Origin: Bog-950 sp044225825
Lineage (GTDB): Bacteria > Bacteroidota > Bacteroidia > Chitinophagales > LD1
Direction: 5' to 3'
DNA length: 64,000 bases
Assembly: GCA_044225825.1 (NCBI GenBank)
Contig: JBGAIB010000010.1
Coordinates: 62,001 to 126,000, forward strand
Shown: piece by piece, positions 15,183 through 25,132 of the stretch
Numbering within the stretch: the first letter of the stretch is position 1
Layout: every line of letters starts with the position of its first letter
Notes under the pieces: model-generated
The model's database searches: none
The model's input: the letters and a program-made list of their open reading frames with translations, nothing else
Told to the model about the DNA's origin: nothing
Program-made: the position numbers and the translations under genes

Positions 15183-18100
15183 CTATCGAACAATTACCAG
15201 TTTGCCAAATCCTTTTTTGAAGTATTTGTCGTAGTTAGTTCCCATGTGATCCATTTCTTTATCATCCAAACGGGTAGTTACCCGGTAAAAATAAACACCG
15301 TTGGCCAGTAAATCGCCATAGGTATCGCGGCCATCCCAGGTATATTCAGAAATGTTGCGGCCGATATGTATTGGCCCTAACTCTTCCTTGGTTATTTCCT
15401 TAACCACCGTTCCCTTAATGGTCATAATTTGTATGCGCATATAATCCGGAACTTCGTTACCCGTAATGGTAAAGATGAACTTAGTGGCGGTAGTAAAAGG
15501 ATTAGGGTAATTAAGGATGTTGGTGATCATAGGTTTGTTAATCACCTCAAAGCTTATTTTATAGTCGTAGAAGCGGTTGTTCTCGTTACGGCTTTCCATA
15601 CTACTGTTGTTGCCGCTGCGGTCACGGTCGCGAATAATCAGTTCGTAGGTTCCATCAATGGTAAATGTAGGTTTCAACTCAACCTGAGCCTTGTTCCCTT
15701 TGGTAAGGTTAGTTGAGTCAGCCGGATAAAACTTCATGGTTATGTTATCGAAATTCAGGCGGCGCAGGGTCGATTCGCCGGGGTATTTCAAATATAAATC
15801 CAACAACGAAGAATCATTCAGCGCTAAAAACTTGTTTTCATCCTTCAACGTTACCATAATAGTAGGTTGCGTGGAAACGATATCGCCATTGAAGATGTGC
15901 TGCCCGTCAAACGTTACATCTAATAACGGGTTAATCTTATCGCCAACCGTTTTAAAGTTCAGTTCAGCGTAGTTATTAAAGTGGTATTGTTCTAATTGAT
16001 CTTCATTGGGGTTGGCTTCAATAACCAACCGGTTCAATCCTTCGTACGTATTGCTGTTAATGGATTGTCCGTATGAGAGCACTATAAAGCTATCCTGCTG
16101 CCCGGGCAGTGGAGCATGGCGTATCAGTGTATCGTATACATGGAACTGCGCATCGCGGATGGTATAAGACGCCAGCATGCTGTCCATTGGTATATCTGTT
16201 ACGTTCTCCAATGCTACTTCTACATGCATGTTGCCTCCCATCGGCACCGAATCCACAAAACTGAAATACTTAGCTGGGTTAATGGCTGCCTCAGGCGCTT
16301 TCTTATACAGGATGCGCCAGTATTGCAATTGCGTGGGGGTGCGTAACGAATCATCGCGGGTGCGTAAGCGCAAACGCATGTAAGGGTATTGTTGTGCACT
16401 AAAGTTGTTAATCAGGTTAAAGGTGTCGGTGGTGGAAAGCAGTACGGTTTCAATGCCATTGTTTTGCACGCCAATCAGGTCCACTGTATCAATGTCTTTG
16501 GTGTTGCCTTCACGGCTTTGTAGCTGAAAGTGCATGCTGCCCCATTCTTGTGCAGGACCTATTTTAGGTGAGGTCATTTGACCGGCAAACCATAAGCCGG
16601 TAAAATCGATGGAAGCCTGTATATAAGGGGAATAGCTGCTTTGGGTTACAAATGTACTTTGGAAGTTAGGATTGCCTTTTTGGGTGAAATAGATGAACGG
16701 ACCATTCAGCGAGCCATTTTTGAACTGCGAAGCCGGTAATAAAAAACTGCTTTCCAACGCATTTACCAAAGTATCATCCCACTGAGGGTAAATGCTGGTC
16801 ATATTGTTATCACTATAAGCCAACACGTAAAAACCTGCGGGAATTGAATCGATAAAGTTTTTGATCACTACACTCCATGGCTGGTTCGAAATCTGCGAAG
16901 CTCCGGGCACTGTTGGATCCACAGCTCCGTGCACACCGGTTGTTTTAAAATCGTAACCGTATTGAATATAGTATTTGCCATCGCAGTGGTAGTTGCCGAA
17001 TTTATCACCCCAGTTGTCGGTATTTGAGGGTAGCAGATTCATACTATACCACGGGAATCCGGTAACGTTATCAATAACCGCGAAGGTAATGCCGTTGTTA
17101 AAGCCACAACCACCCATACGGAAACGGTGCATGTTGTAGTTGTTATAGTCCCAACCCATCGATTCGGAACTCAGAGGGCCGCCAAAGGCATCGGCTATAC
17201 CGGTTTTTACAAAAATGTTATTGACTGAGGATGGGAACTTAAAGATACGATCAGTGTCCATCAGCATGTTCAGGTAGTTGTCCTTTTGCCACTGGTAATA
17301 ATGCGATTGGTTCCAGCCGGGGTATTCACCGGCCAGGTATATAAAGCTGCTGTAACGCCAGCGCGGACTGCTGGAATCAATTGCTACACGCCAGTAGTAA
17401 ACAACACTATCCTTATAGGTGATGGTGGGTTTCCAGTGAAGCACTCCACCCGATTGGTAAATGATTTTTGTTTCAAGCGGAGCAAGGAAAAGTTCCGATG
17501 TATCGATCTCAAAACGGTAATTCCGTGCAGGCGCAAAAGGATTAACCGTCGAAGCCTTTAATGTAACCCCCTGCTGCGAATCGATGGCGAATTCGTAGGG
17601 ATAGATAGGAATTACATCATCGTTCTGTATGTAGATGGAAGCCGGAATAGTAAGACCGTTATTGTTCTCCGCCATTTCATCTACATGATAATCGGCATCT
17701 ACGTAAGGATAGAATAAGTTTTGGCCGTATGTAGCACCCGCGGTAGCAGTTGGTAAAACAAAGGTTACTGTATCCTTGTAGTAAGGAGCCGGAATGTATT
17801 TTTTGTAGTAGGCCGAAACCGAATCGTTGTTAGCGCCAAAGGAATAACGGGTAAGTGAAACTGATATAGTGTCCTTACGGGCACGGCCTAGATTGGTAAC
17901 AATCACATGCACCTCAAACGAATCGGTGCCCGGGGTAACGGAAGCAGGATTAAAATAAACGGAAGATTCGTTTACTGCATAATCAGGTTTGGGGTATTGA
18001 TTTAATCGTAGGGCAGGGTCGCCGTGCAGGGTCATCTCATAGGCAACCATCATATCAAAATCTGCCGTGCCGCAACAGGCTACTACATCGCTCATAGCAG

Positions 18101-20324
18101 AGCGCACACATTCTCCAAAGGTATTGGTATAACGGCGGTTGCTGAGTTCCTGGTAAACCTTGCTGGTAAAACGGTCGAGACTATTGGATATGCTTAAACT
18201 GGTGGTTGCCATAAAGGCAATAGCACCAACCTGTGGCTCCAGCACAAAGCGTTCGCTGTATCCCGGTGTACTGGTATGTATCAGTCCGGCAAAACATCCG
18301 TTAGATATTATAACTGGTAGCTTGCCCTGGTTGGTGTAGTTCTCAGGCTCATCAATACTAAAATCGAAAGCGCCGGTAGCCGAGTGTCCGAAGAAAGTGA
18401 TAAGCGAAACTCCTTTATTTATATCCGCTTTAATTATGGCTGACTGTGATTGATCGATAGGAGCATTGGTGGTTTTAGAATAGGTGGTTACCGATGCACC
18501 CCACAAAGTATCTTCTACTACTTTTTTATATTGGTCTAGATAATACCGGAACATAGTTTGCTCCGTTGAGCCCGTTCCCCCGCTAAAGTGTAACACCCTC
18601 TTTTGCCATTCCTTGTTATCAATAGGTTCGCTATTGGAGTAGCTGTTTTGCTGTGCTTCGTATGTTTGCACTTTATCGAGGTAATCCTGCACTTGCTGCG
18701 GGTTTTGGGCGGCTAAACGGCCTATACAAACCAGCATGGTATCGTTTGTGCGCGATGCCGCTAACAGGTTATCGGAGCCCGGGTAACCGAAGGTTGGTAC
18801 CAAATCCAGGTTATACTGGTTACCGGTGCTGCGCTTTGTTGTTGGGCTCTCAATGGCTTTACCCACCAGAAACACATGTTTAGGTGCAACAGTCCAATGG
18901 CTATTAGCCCATTGAATAAAATTACGGATGGCCAATGGTGATTTCTTTACACCATAACTAAACTGGTCGTAAAGGGTATCTACATTTATAATAACCGCCT
19001 GATAGCGACCGCTGGCCGGGTTGTCATCCATATCGCGATAAGAACGATATAGCTCTACAGGGTTACTTCCGCCATTATTGAACAGAGATGAACTGGCTAT
19101 CAGCACATAGTCGCCTTTATTAGCTGCGCTGTTGAAGTTCTGGAAGAACAAGGGTGTAAGGTTAGTAACAGTGGTATAAGAGGAAACATCGCCGCTCACT
19201 AACACGAGTTCGCGCGTGGTACCGGGTTGACTTGGTGCCGGTAACACAAAGCGCAGAGGAGAGGAGCCAGGTGATTGGGTTGATGTTAACCTGAGCCCAT
19301 TGGTTAAATCGTATAGTACCGGTTGTAAACCGTTATCGTTAAAGTTGTTGATCTCGAGATAGCGGCTATTAGGGCTGGCATCGAGGGTAAAGTAAAAACG
19401 GTTTTGACCCTGGAAGTTAAAATTGCGAGGGTAGCGCAGTTCGCTCATGTAAGCCACATTTTGTTTGGTGCTTACAGCCTGGTCACTGGTATAGAATTTA
19501 ATGTTGTTGCTGCTTTGTAGTTGGTTCAGCGGCACACTGCCTGTAATTCGGTTAAGCTTAAAGCCTACGAAAGCTGTGCCCTGCTGATATACGTTATAGG
19601 TATTCACATCGATACGCGCACTGTGGCCTTCGTTACTGTTATTGGCGAATACCGCATTGAAAACCGCAGCCGGTCCGCTCAGGTTTACATCAGGCGTAGC
19701 CAACACATATGTTTGGGCCGTGCTACCGAAAAAGTTGCCGGCAAAACCTTCACCTATATCATAAATAGAGCGATAGACTTCGTCGTTACCGGAAGAAAGG
19801 TATTTGCCTTCGTAATATTTGTTGGTAGTAATCTGGCGGGCCGTCCACATAAAATAGGGCTCCTTGGCCGGCGGATTCAATAAGTTGTTCTGTACGTTGG
19901 CCAAGCGAAGGTTGGCCTGGTTGCTGCGGATGGTTAGGTAATAAATGGAAGTATCGGTAAAAAGGCTGTAATAAGGGTGGGGCTGCATATCGCCAGTGCG
20001 GTATAAGAAGCTGTCTACATCACCTATGTTTCGTTTGCCGTAGAATTCAATGTAATCGCTGCCGGTTAATGTGCTGCCCGTAGCAGAAATAAATAATGGA
20101 ACCTGTTGCCCATTGTGGTAAATAGCAAAGTTGTTGACGTTAATGCCGCTAAAACTACTGCTGTAAGCTATAAGGGTTGAGTAAGGAATACGATAAACAC
20201 CGTCCTGCCATACTTTAATTTTATAATGGGGTTGGCTGTAATCTATCCACTCGTTACCATACGGCTGAGCTTTACACCACAGTAGCGAAACCAGTAATGC
20301 CGTAAAAAGTAAAATTCTCCTCAT
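15183..20324 (-). CDS. porU2: Putative type IX secretion sortase, C25 peptidase family (PorU2-like)
   Basis: The 1713-residue protein has a signal peptide ending near WCKA (17-19), large beta-rich N-terminal regions, and a gingipain-type C25 peptidase domain around 400-790. Catalytic His647 is in FFGHSATGAFDF and Cys677 is in IISNGCFAG, with the family's usual spacing. The C-terminal about 110 residues form a FlgD-like Ig domain (NILNYPNPFTTATKF, then ANGVYFYRVTT). It is much longer than classical PorU and, with the PorV-like gene 3 bp upstream, matches the PorU2-PorV2 pair seen in Bacteroidota. In classical T9SS, PorU removes the cargo sorting signal and attaches it to the surface. That this paralogue does so is inferred. 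Confidence 0.88.
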   Translation of the reverse strand: MRRILLFTALLVSLLWCKAQPYGNEWIDYSQPHYKIKVWQDGVYRIPYSTLIAYSSSFSGINVNNFAIYHNGQQVPLFISATGSTLTGSDYIEFYGKRNIGDVDSFLYRTGDMQPHPYYSLFTDTSIYYLTIRSNQANLRLANVQNNLLNPPAKEPYFMWTARQITTNKYYEGKYLSSGNDEVYRSIYDIGEGFAGNFFGSTAQTYVLATPDVNLSGPAAVFNAVFANNSNEGHSARIDVNTYNVYQQGTAFVGFKLNRITGSVPLNQLQSSNNIKFYTSDQAVSTKQNVAYMSELRYPRNFNFQGQNRFYFTLDASPNSRYLEINNFNDNGLQPVLYDLTNGLRLTSTQSPGSSPLRFVLPAPSQPGTTRELVLVSGDVSSYTTVTNLTPLFFQNFNSAANKGDYVLIASSSLFNNGGSNPVELYRSYRDMDDNPASGRYQAVIINVDTLYDQFSYGVKKSPLAIRNFIQWANSHWTVAPKHVFLVGKAIESPTTKRSTGNQYNLDLVPTFGYPGSDNLLAASRTNDTMLVCIGRLAAQNPQQVQDYLDKVQTYEAQQNSYSNSEPIDNKEWQKRVLHFSGGTGSTEQTMFRYYLDQYKKVVEDTLWGASVTTYSKTTNAPIDQSQSAIIKADINKGVSLITFFGHSATGAFDFSIDEPENYTNQGKLPVIISNGCFAGLIHTSTPGYSERFVLEPQVGAIAFMATTSLSISNSLDRFTSKVYQELSNRRYTNTFGECVRSAMSDVVACCGTADFDMMVAYEMTLHGDPALRLNQYPKPDYAVNESSVYFNPASVTPGTDSFEVHVIVTNLGRARKDTISVSLTRYSFGANNDSVSAYYKKYIPAPYYKDTVTFVLPTATAGATYGQNLFYPYVDADYHVDEMAENNNGLTIPASIYIQNDDVIPIYPYEFAIDSQQGVTLKASTVNPFAPARNYRFEIDTSELFLAPLETKIIYQSGGVLHWKPTITYKDSVVYYWRVAIDSSSPRWRYSSFIYLAGEYPGWNQSHYYQWQKDNYLNMLMDTDRIFKFPSSVNNIFVKTGIADAFGGPLSSESMGWDYNNYNMHRFRMGGCGFNNGITFAVIDNVTGFPWYSMNLLPSNTDNWGDKFGNYHCDGKYYIQYGYDFKTTGVHGAVDPTVPGASQISNQPWSVVIKNFIDSIPAGFYVLAYSDNNMTSIYPQWDDTLVNALESSFLLPASQFKNGSLNGPFIYFTQKGNPNFQSTFVTQSSYSPYIQASIDFTGLWFAGQMTSPKIGPAQEWGSMHFQLQSREGNTKDIDTVDLIGVQNNGIETVLLSTTDTFNLINNFSAQQYPYMRLRLRTRDDSLRTPTQLQYWRILYKKAPEAAINPAKYFSFVDSVPMGGNMHVEVALENVTDIPMDSMLASYTIRDAQFHVYDTLIRHAPLPGQQDSFIVLSYGQSINSNTYEGLNRLVIEANPNEDQLEQYHFNNYAELNFKTVGDKINPLLDVTFDGQHIFNGDIVSTQPTIMVTLKDENKFLALNDSSLLDLYLKYPGESTLRRLNFDNITMKFYPADSTNLTKGNKAQVELKPTFTIDGTYELIIRDRDRSGNNSSMESRNENNRFYDYKISFEVINKPMITNILNYPNPFTTATKFIFTITGNEVPDYMRIQIMTIKGTVVKEITKEELGPIHIGRNISEYTWDGRDTYGDLLANGVYFYRVTTRLDDKEMDHMGTNYDKYFKKGFGKLVIVR

Positions 20325-20327
20325 CCG

Positions 20328-21440
20328 CTAGTCCTTTTGCTTCTTGTTTATATCAATCCTCACCGAAATAACGTGGGAATAAAGACCTGCTCCGTCCTCT
20401 TTGTCCTTTATGGTAGTAAGGTTAGTAAGGGCATAGTCGATAGAAATAATTTTAACGTGGATACCTGCGCCCAGGTTAGGGGATACCACAAAGCGTTTTT
20501 TACCAAGTTCATCGGTAGCCCGCTGCAGGTTTCCTACACCGGTGCGTAGCGATACATCAATATCCTTTGCCGGCACATATTTAAGTTCCAGGCCTGCTGT
20601 TAAATCCATACTGATAGGCTTACCTGAAATCAGTACGTTGCGCTTGCCATCGGTTGTAAACCCGAAGTTTACTTCAGGGGTAACAAAGAATTTGTTCTTG
20701 ATGTTGGCCTCGTATGCAGCCCCCAAAGTGATTACCGGGGTTGTGATTTCAAGGCTGTTTTTAGGTAACTGGTTATTGGTTTGCAGTAATACCTGCTTCT
20801 CGGCGTCACTAAAACTCATGGTCCAGGCATTAAAGGTGCTGCTGATATCGCGGGCCATTAAGCCAAAACGCCATTGCTTGTAACGGTATTGCAAGCCGGC
20901 ATCAATTCCAAAGCCATAGGCTTTAGCAAAGTGACCAATCTGACGGTAAATTATTTTAGCGCTACCACCAATACTTAAGCCTTTTACAGGCAGCATTTGT
21001 GCATAGTGAAACATAAAGGCGTAATCGGCAGCGCTGAACGAAGTTATCTTGCTGTAATCAATACTTCCATCAGGTTGTACTAAAAACAGGGTGTTAGGAA
21101 TGTCATCCACCCCAAAACGGAAGAAGGAAAAGCCCAGGACCCGCTTTTTTTGCTGCACGGGCACAGCCACCGATACAAAATCGTATTTCGCTATACCCGC
21201 AAAATATTCGGAGTGCATAATGCCAATCTGAAACGTGTTTGGAATATTTACCAGTCCGGCAGGGTTATAGTAATTGGAGTATACATCACCAGTAGTGGCC
21301 GCCTGCGCGTTGCTCATTGCCAGGCCGCGGGCGCCAACGCCTATGCTCAAAAACTCGTTGCTGTATTTACGCACTACTTGCGCCTGTATACCAGCTACGC
21401 TTATAAGCACTAAAAAAACTAGTAGGGTTCCTCTTCTCAT
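20328..21440 (-). CDS. porV2: PorV-family outer-membrane barrel (PorV2-like)
   Basis: The 370-residue protein has a signal peptide (ends VAGIQA) followed by FLSIGVGARGLAMSNAQAATTGDVYSNYYNPAGL, shown here in parts: the GARGLAMSNA and YYNPAGL motifs are typical of the PorV/PorQ branch of FadL-like barrels. PorV shuttles T9SS cargo to the attachment complex. It begins the porV2-porU2 operon, and the sortase-like gene starts 3 bp after its stop. Confidence 0.87.
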   Translation of the reverse strand: MRRGTLLVFLVLISVAGIQAQVVRKYSNEFLSIGVGARGLAMSNAQAATTGDVYSNYYNPAGLVNIPNTFQIGIMHSEYFAGIAKYDFVSVAVPVQQKKRVLGFSFFRFGVDDIPNTLFLVQPDGSIDYSKITSFSAADYAFMFHYAQMLPVKGLSIGGSAKIIYRQIGHFAKAYGFGIDAGLQYRYKQWRFGLMARDISSTFNAWTMSFSDAEKQVLLQTNNQLPKNSLEITTPVITLGAAYEANIKNKFFVTPEVNFGFTTDGKRNVLISGKPISMDLTAGLELKYVPAKDIDVSLRTGVGNLQRATDELGKKRFVVSPNLGAGIHVKIISIDYALTNLTTIKDKEDGAGLYSHVISVRIDINKKQKD

Positions 21441-21442
21441 AT

Positions 21443-22099
21443 TTATACCTTCAACAATTCTTGCCAGCTATAACGCAATACAACGTCCATATTGTGCAAG
21501 GCCTCAGCAAATTGACGTTTCTCTTTTACGGAAAACTCAGTTTTTGTTACCATGCCGTAAACCCGGTTCAATCCAAATACGATGTTCTCCAAATCATCGA
21601 ACAAAAACAGGAACCTTCTCTGTTTGAAAAAGTGAAACCTTTCCAAAAACACCCGCTTTTGTTCCTCTAAAGAAAGCGAATCAAAGTAATTCTGCAAAAC
21701 AGCCATATCGGCGTTATCCACTATTTCATAAAACCGACTACAAATGCTGGCATCATGCAGTAAAATCTGCCGGTCCAGCATCATTTCAACCGCTATATGC
21801 GCCAGCACCGATAACCTTAATCGCGTGCGATCGAGCCCGGCATTTACAAAAGACTGTGTAAACAGGTGCTGCTGTTGCATAAAGGCCGGGGAATTATGAA
21901 ATCTTTTATCGCCTGCGTAATGGGCCAGTATACCTTTATGCACTTCGGCCAGATCTGGGTTCTCCGGTAACTCCATGGTCTTAATTAAGGAGTTGTAAGT
22001 CTTTGAAAAACCAATAGTTAAGTCGGGTATGGTTAAAGCGGCAACAAACAACGGGCTGTTGAGAGGCAATTCGGTATAATAGTGCGATAAAAAGTGCAT
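21443..22099 (-). CDS. AcpH/DUF479-like protein, possible ACP phosphodiesterase relative
   Basis: From the ATG at 22097-22099 the protein has 218 residues and starts MHFLSHYYTELPLNSPLFVA, resembling the MNFLAH start of acyl-carrier-protein phosphodiesterase. VHKGILAHYAGDKRFHNSPA (about 54-73) supplies the HD-like histidines of that fold, and HIAVEMMLDRQIL supplies the other metal-ligand region. The frame extends to a TTG at 22117, but the ATG fits the family better. The similarity is moderate, so the enzymatic role is uncertain. It precedes porV2 by 2 bp on the same strand, so it may head that operon. Confidence 0.65.
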   Translation of the reverse strand: MHFLSHYYTELPLNSPLFVAALTIPDLTIGFSKTYNSLIKTMELPENPDLAEVHKGILAHYAGDKRFHNSPAFMQQQHLFTQSFVNAGLDRTRLRLSVLAHIAVEMMLDRQILLHDASICSRFYEIVDNADMAVLQNYFDSLSLEEQKRVFLERFHFFKQRRFLFLFDDLENIVFGLNRVYGMVTKTEFSVKEKRQFAEALHNMDVVLRYSWQELLKV

Positions 22100-22104
22100 T
22101 CTGA

Positions 22105-22112
22105 TATATTTG
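22105..22112 (+). promoter_or_regulatory. -7 promoter box before tyrS
   Basis: TATATTTG matches the TAnnTTTG consensus exactly. No clear TTTG is seen 19-20 nt upstream. It overlaps the first codons of the divergent AcpH-like gene. Confidence 0.45.
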
Positions 22113-22189
22113 TGCAAGTTAAGGCTTAACTGTTAACCAAACTAATGGGCATTGTTCCCCACACGGGAATTGTTTTAAAATCGTTGAAA

Positions 22190-23473
22190 ATGGGATTTGT
22201 AGAGGAGTTAAAATGGCGCAATATTCTGCATGATGTGATGCCGGGTACCGATGAACTGTTGAACAAGGAAATGGTGACCGGATATATTGGTTTTGACCCA
22301 ACTGCCGATTCTCTGCACGTAGGCCATTTAATGCAGGTAATGACCTTGCTGCATTTCCAAAAAGCAGGGCATAAACCCGTGGCTTTGGTTGGGGGCGCAA
22401 CCGGTATGGTTGGCGACCCAACTGGCAAAAGCACGGAGCGCAATTTACTTACACCGGAAGAGGTAAATTACAACCTCCAGTGTATAAAAAAGCAGCTTGA
22501 AAAGTTCCTGGACTTTGATTGCGGCAACAATTCGGCGATTGTGGTTAACAACTACGACTGGTTTAAGGATTACAGCTTCCTCGATTTTATTCGCGAGGTA
22601 GGCAAATACATCACAGTTAATTACATGATGGCGAAGGATAGTGTGAAACTGCGCCTGGAAAGCGAAGATCGCGAGGGGATGAGCTTTACCGAGTTTTGCT
22701 ATCAACTGGTGCAGGGCTACGACTTTTACCATCTATGGGAGCAGAACGGTGTAAAACTGCAAATGGGAGGCAGCGACCAGTGGGGTAATATTGTTACCGG
22801 TACGGAGCTGATACGAAAAAAAGGCAGGGGTGAAGCATTTGCCCTTACTGTTAAGTTGCTGATGAAGAGCGATGGCACGAAGTTCGGAAAGACCGAGAGC
22901 GGTGCCGTTTGGCTTGACCCTAAAAAAACATCCCCTTATAAGTTCTACCAATTTTGGCTAAATGCCGGCGATGTTGAATCAGTGGATTTGGTGCACCGGT
23001 TTTCGTTAAAGAATAAGGAAGAAATTGAATCGCTTATAAAGCAACATACTGAAGTGCCGCATTTACGTTTATTACAAAAGGCATTGGCCGAAGAAATAAC
23101 CGAGCGGGTGCATTCGCGTGAGGCATTGTTGCGAGCACAGGAAACAACCGAAATACTGTTCGGCTCATCTTTTGAGGAGTTCAAACGACTGAGCAGTGAG
23201 GAAATTGAAGATGCCTTTGGCGCTGATATTACCTTTAAAATAGCGAAAAGCGCGTTTGAAGAGGGCCTGGATGCGGTAAGCCTGGCGGGGGAGAAAACCA
23301 GTGTGTATACCAGCAAAGGTGAAGCGCGCAAGAATATACAAGGCAATGGATTAAGTGTAAACAAGGAAAAAGCCACCATTGAACGCAAGTTTGTGACAGC
23401 CGATTTACTATATGGTAAATATCTGTTGGTGCAGAAAGGGAAGAAGAATTACTATTTAATTGTGGCTGAATAA
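22190..23473 (+). CDS. tyrS: Tyrosyl-tRNA synthetase
   Basis: From the ATG at 22190 (MGFVEELKWRNILHDVMPG) the protein has 427 residues, the normal length for the bacterial TyrRS1 type. The class I signatures are HVGH in DPTADSLHVGHLMQ and KFGKT in DGTKFGKTESGAVW. The YQLVQGYDFYHLW and GGSDQWGNIVTG segments bind tyrosine and tRNA. The C-terminal about 80 residues form an S4-like RNA-binding domain. An in-frame ATG at 22145 adds 15 residues absent from the family, so the later start is preferred. Confidence 0.96.
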   Translation: MGFVEELKWRNILHDVMPGTDELLNKEMVTGYIGFDPTADSLHVGHLMQVMTLLHFQKAGHKPVALVGGATGMVGDPTGKSTERNLLTPEEVNYNLQCIKKQLEKFLDFDCGNNSAIVVNNYDWFKDYSFLDFIREVGKYITVNYMMAKDSVKLRLESEDREGMSFTEFCYQLVQGYDFYHLWEQNGVKLQMGGSDQWGNIVTGTELIRKKGRGEAFALTVKLLMKSDGTKFGKTESGAVWLDPKKTSPYKFYQFWLNAGDVESVDLVHRFSLKNKEEIESLIKQHTEVPHLRLLQKALAEEITERVHSREALLRAQETTEILFGSSFEEFKRLSSEEIEDAFGADITFKIAKSAFEEGLDAVSLAGEKTSVYTSKGEARKNIQGNGLSVNKEKATIERKFVTADLLYGKYLLVQKGKKNYYLIVAE

Positions 23474-23475
23474 GC

Positions 23476-23799
23476 ATGAGGCAAACGATTGTATTGATAT
23501 TGGTAACAGGCTTGTTGTTATCGCTGGTAAATTCCTGCGGTAAGCATCCTTTTGCCTGTTTTACAACCGATGTACCTGAGGATAGTATTCACCGCTTTCA
23601 AACGGTGACTTTTAATTCGGCTTGCTCAACAAACGGCGACGGCTATTTTTGGGAGCTTTATGGCAACGAGGATTCTACTTTCTATGGGAATACACTCACC
23701 ACTGCCTTTAAAGATACCGGCACGGTAAAAGTGTTTTTACTGATTACCGCCGGAGGGCGCACCGCCAGCACGGAGCGCTACATTAAGATTTTACCGTAG
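23476..23799 (+). CDS. Small PKD-like lipoprotein
   Basis: The 107-residue protein has a lipobox-type signal (LLSLVNSC, Cys21). It continues as a single PKD-like beta-sandwich: VTFNSACSTNGDGYFWELYG, then TTAFKDTGTVKVFLLITAGG. It begins 2 bp after tyrS, so it is probably co-transcribed. Its last 17 bp overlap the end of the convergent pabB-like gene. The function is unknown. Confidence 0.75.
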   Translation: MRQTIVLILVTGLLLSLVNSCGKHPFACFTTDVPEDSIHRFQTVTFNSACSTNGDGYFWELYGNEDSTFYGNTLTTAFKDTGTVKVFLLITAGGRTASTERYIKILP

Positions 23800-25072
23800 C
23801 GCCTAAAGCGCTAAACATCCCCTGCGCCTTCAATAGAATTTCTTCGTATTCCTTTTCAGGAACCGAGTCGGCCGTTATAGCGCCTCCAACCCTTATCGAT
23901 ATATAGTTGCTCTCTGCATTGTAAAGTACACTGCGGATCACCACATTAAAATCGAAATCGCCTGAAGGGGTAATGTATCCTACTGACCCACTGTACAAGC
24001 CACGTTTAAAGTCTTCGTGTCGTTCAATTTCGTGCATCACCATTACCTTGGGTGCGCCTGTCATGCTGCCCATCGGAAAGGCATTGGTAATGCCTTGTAA
24101 CCAATTGCCGGGGTTATCCATTTCACCTATAACGGTTGAAATCATCTGGTTAACCGTATTGAAAGAATAAACGCCAAATAATTCTTCTACCTCTACTGAA
24201 CCGGGCTTACAAGTGCGGGCAAGATCGTTGCGCACAAGGTCAACGATCATTACATTTTCTGCGCGCTCTTTACTGTCGTTTTTTAACTGTTCCATTAAGG
24301 CGTCGTTTTCTGCCTGCGATGTACCTTTTTTAATGGTGCCTTTTATTGGTTGGGAGATGAGCTTGCTTGCTTCTTTTTTTAGAAAACGTTCGGGGCTGGC
24401 GCAGAGGAGGTAATTGTGATGCCATTTAAAATAGCAACTGAACGGGGCTCCTGCCGCTGTATTTAGGGTGTCAAAAACCTGCAGTGGATTGATGGTTGTT
24501 TGTTCCGCATAAAACTCAGCGCAATAGTTCAATTCGTAAAAATCGCCTTCGGTAATCTGCTCTTTAATGGCATGTACATGCTGCAGGTAAGCGGGTTTAG
24601 TTGTGCGGGGAGTGAAGACAGGTTTTATTCCGGATGCTTCCTCCAGGATAGTGTTGCTTATGGCGTCCAGTATCTCAAATGTCTCGGGGTAGTTGCGGTT
24701 AACGGTTAAACGATTACCGTTTAACTCGAACAGATATCGTGGTTTAAAGAAGTAGAAGTCAGGAAAGCCAAAGGCGTCGGGGTTATTGCTTTGCAGCCGT
24801 TCCAGTTGGTTTTTTAAATCGTAGCTAAAAAAACCGAAAATGGTTGCGCCTGCTTCTTTCAAAAAATCCTCCAGGGTATCTACGCTGGGGGGACCAAAGG
24901 TGGTCTCCGCCAGGCGGTCCACCGCGAGGGTCCAATTGGTGGCGGGGTAATGTGCTACCTGATAGTTATTGTTATCTAACAGGCACACCACCGCAAAGCG
25001 ATTGGCCCATGCAAGGGCTTTACGCTTAAAGGTTTCTACATCCTCAACAGGTATGGTAGTTGTTTCTGCCAT
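23783..25072 (-). CDS. pabB: Aminodeoxychorismate synthase component I (chorismate-binding enzyme)
   Basis: The 429-residue protein belongs to the anthranilate synthase/PabB family. The conserved core includes PIKGT in KLISQPIKGTIKKG, ERAENVMIVDLVRNDL, FPMGSMTGAPKVM, and GSVGYITPSGDFDFNVVIRS with IRVGGAITADS. It would aminate chorismate to aminodeoxychorismate for folate synthesis, using a separate glutaminase subunit not seen here. The closest alternative is TrpE, but the lack of trp genes nearby and the length favour PabB. It is single and convergent with the lipoprotein gene, overlapping it by 17 bp. Confidence 0.88.
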   Translation of the reverse strand: MAETTTIPVEDVETFKRKALAWANRFAVVCLLDNNNYQVAHYPATNWTLAVDRLAETTFGPPSVDTLEDFLKEAGATIFGFFSYDLKNQLERLQSNNPDAFGFPDFYFFKPRYLFELNGNRLTVNRNYPETFEILDAISNTILEEASGIKPVFTPRTTKPAYLQHVHAIKEQITEGDFYELNYCAEFYAEQTTINPLQVFDTLNTAAGAPFSCYFKWHHNYLLCASPERFLKKEASKLISQPIKGTIKKGTSQAENDALMEQLKNDSKERAENVMIVDLVRNDLARTCKPGSVEVEELFGVYSFNTVNQMISTVIGEMDNPGNWLQGITNAFPMGSMTGAPKVMVMHEIERHEDFKRGLYSGSVGYITPSGDFDFNVVIRSVLYNAESNYISIRVGGAITADSVPEKEYEEILLKAQGMFSALGATVKS

Positions 25073-25132
25073 GGCAGTATACTGTGCGGCCCCGTTAGGG
25101 GTACCGGTAAGCTAAAAACGGATACAACAGGC

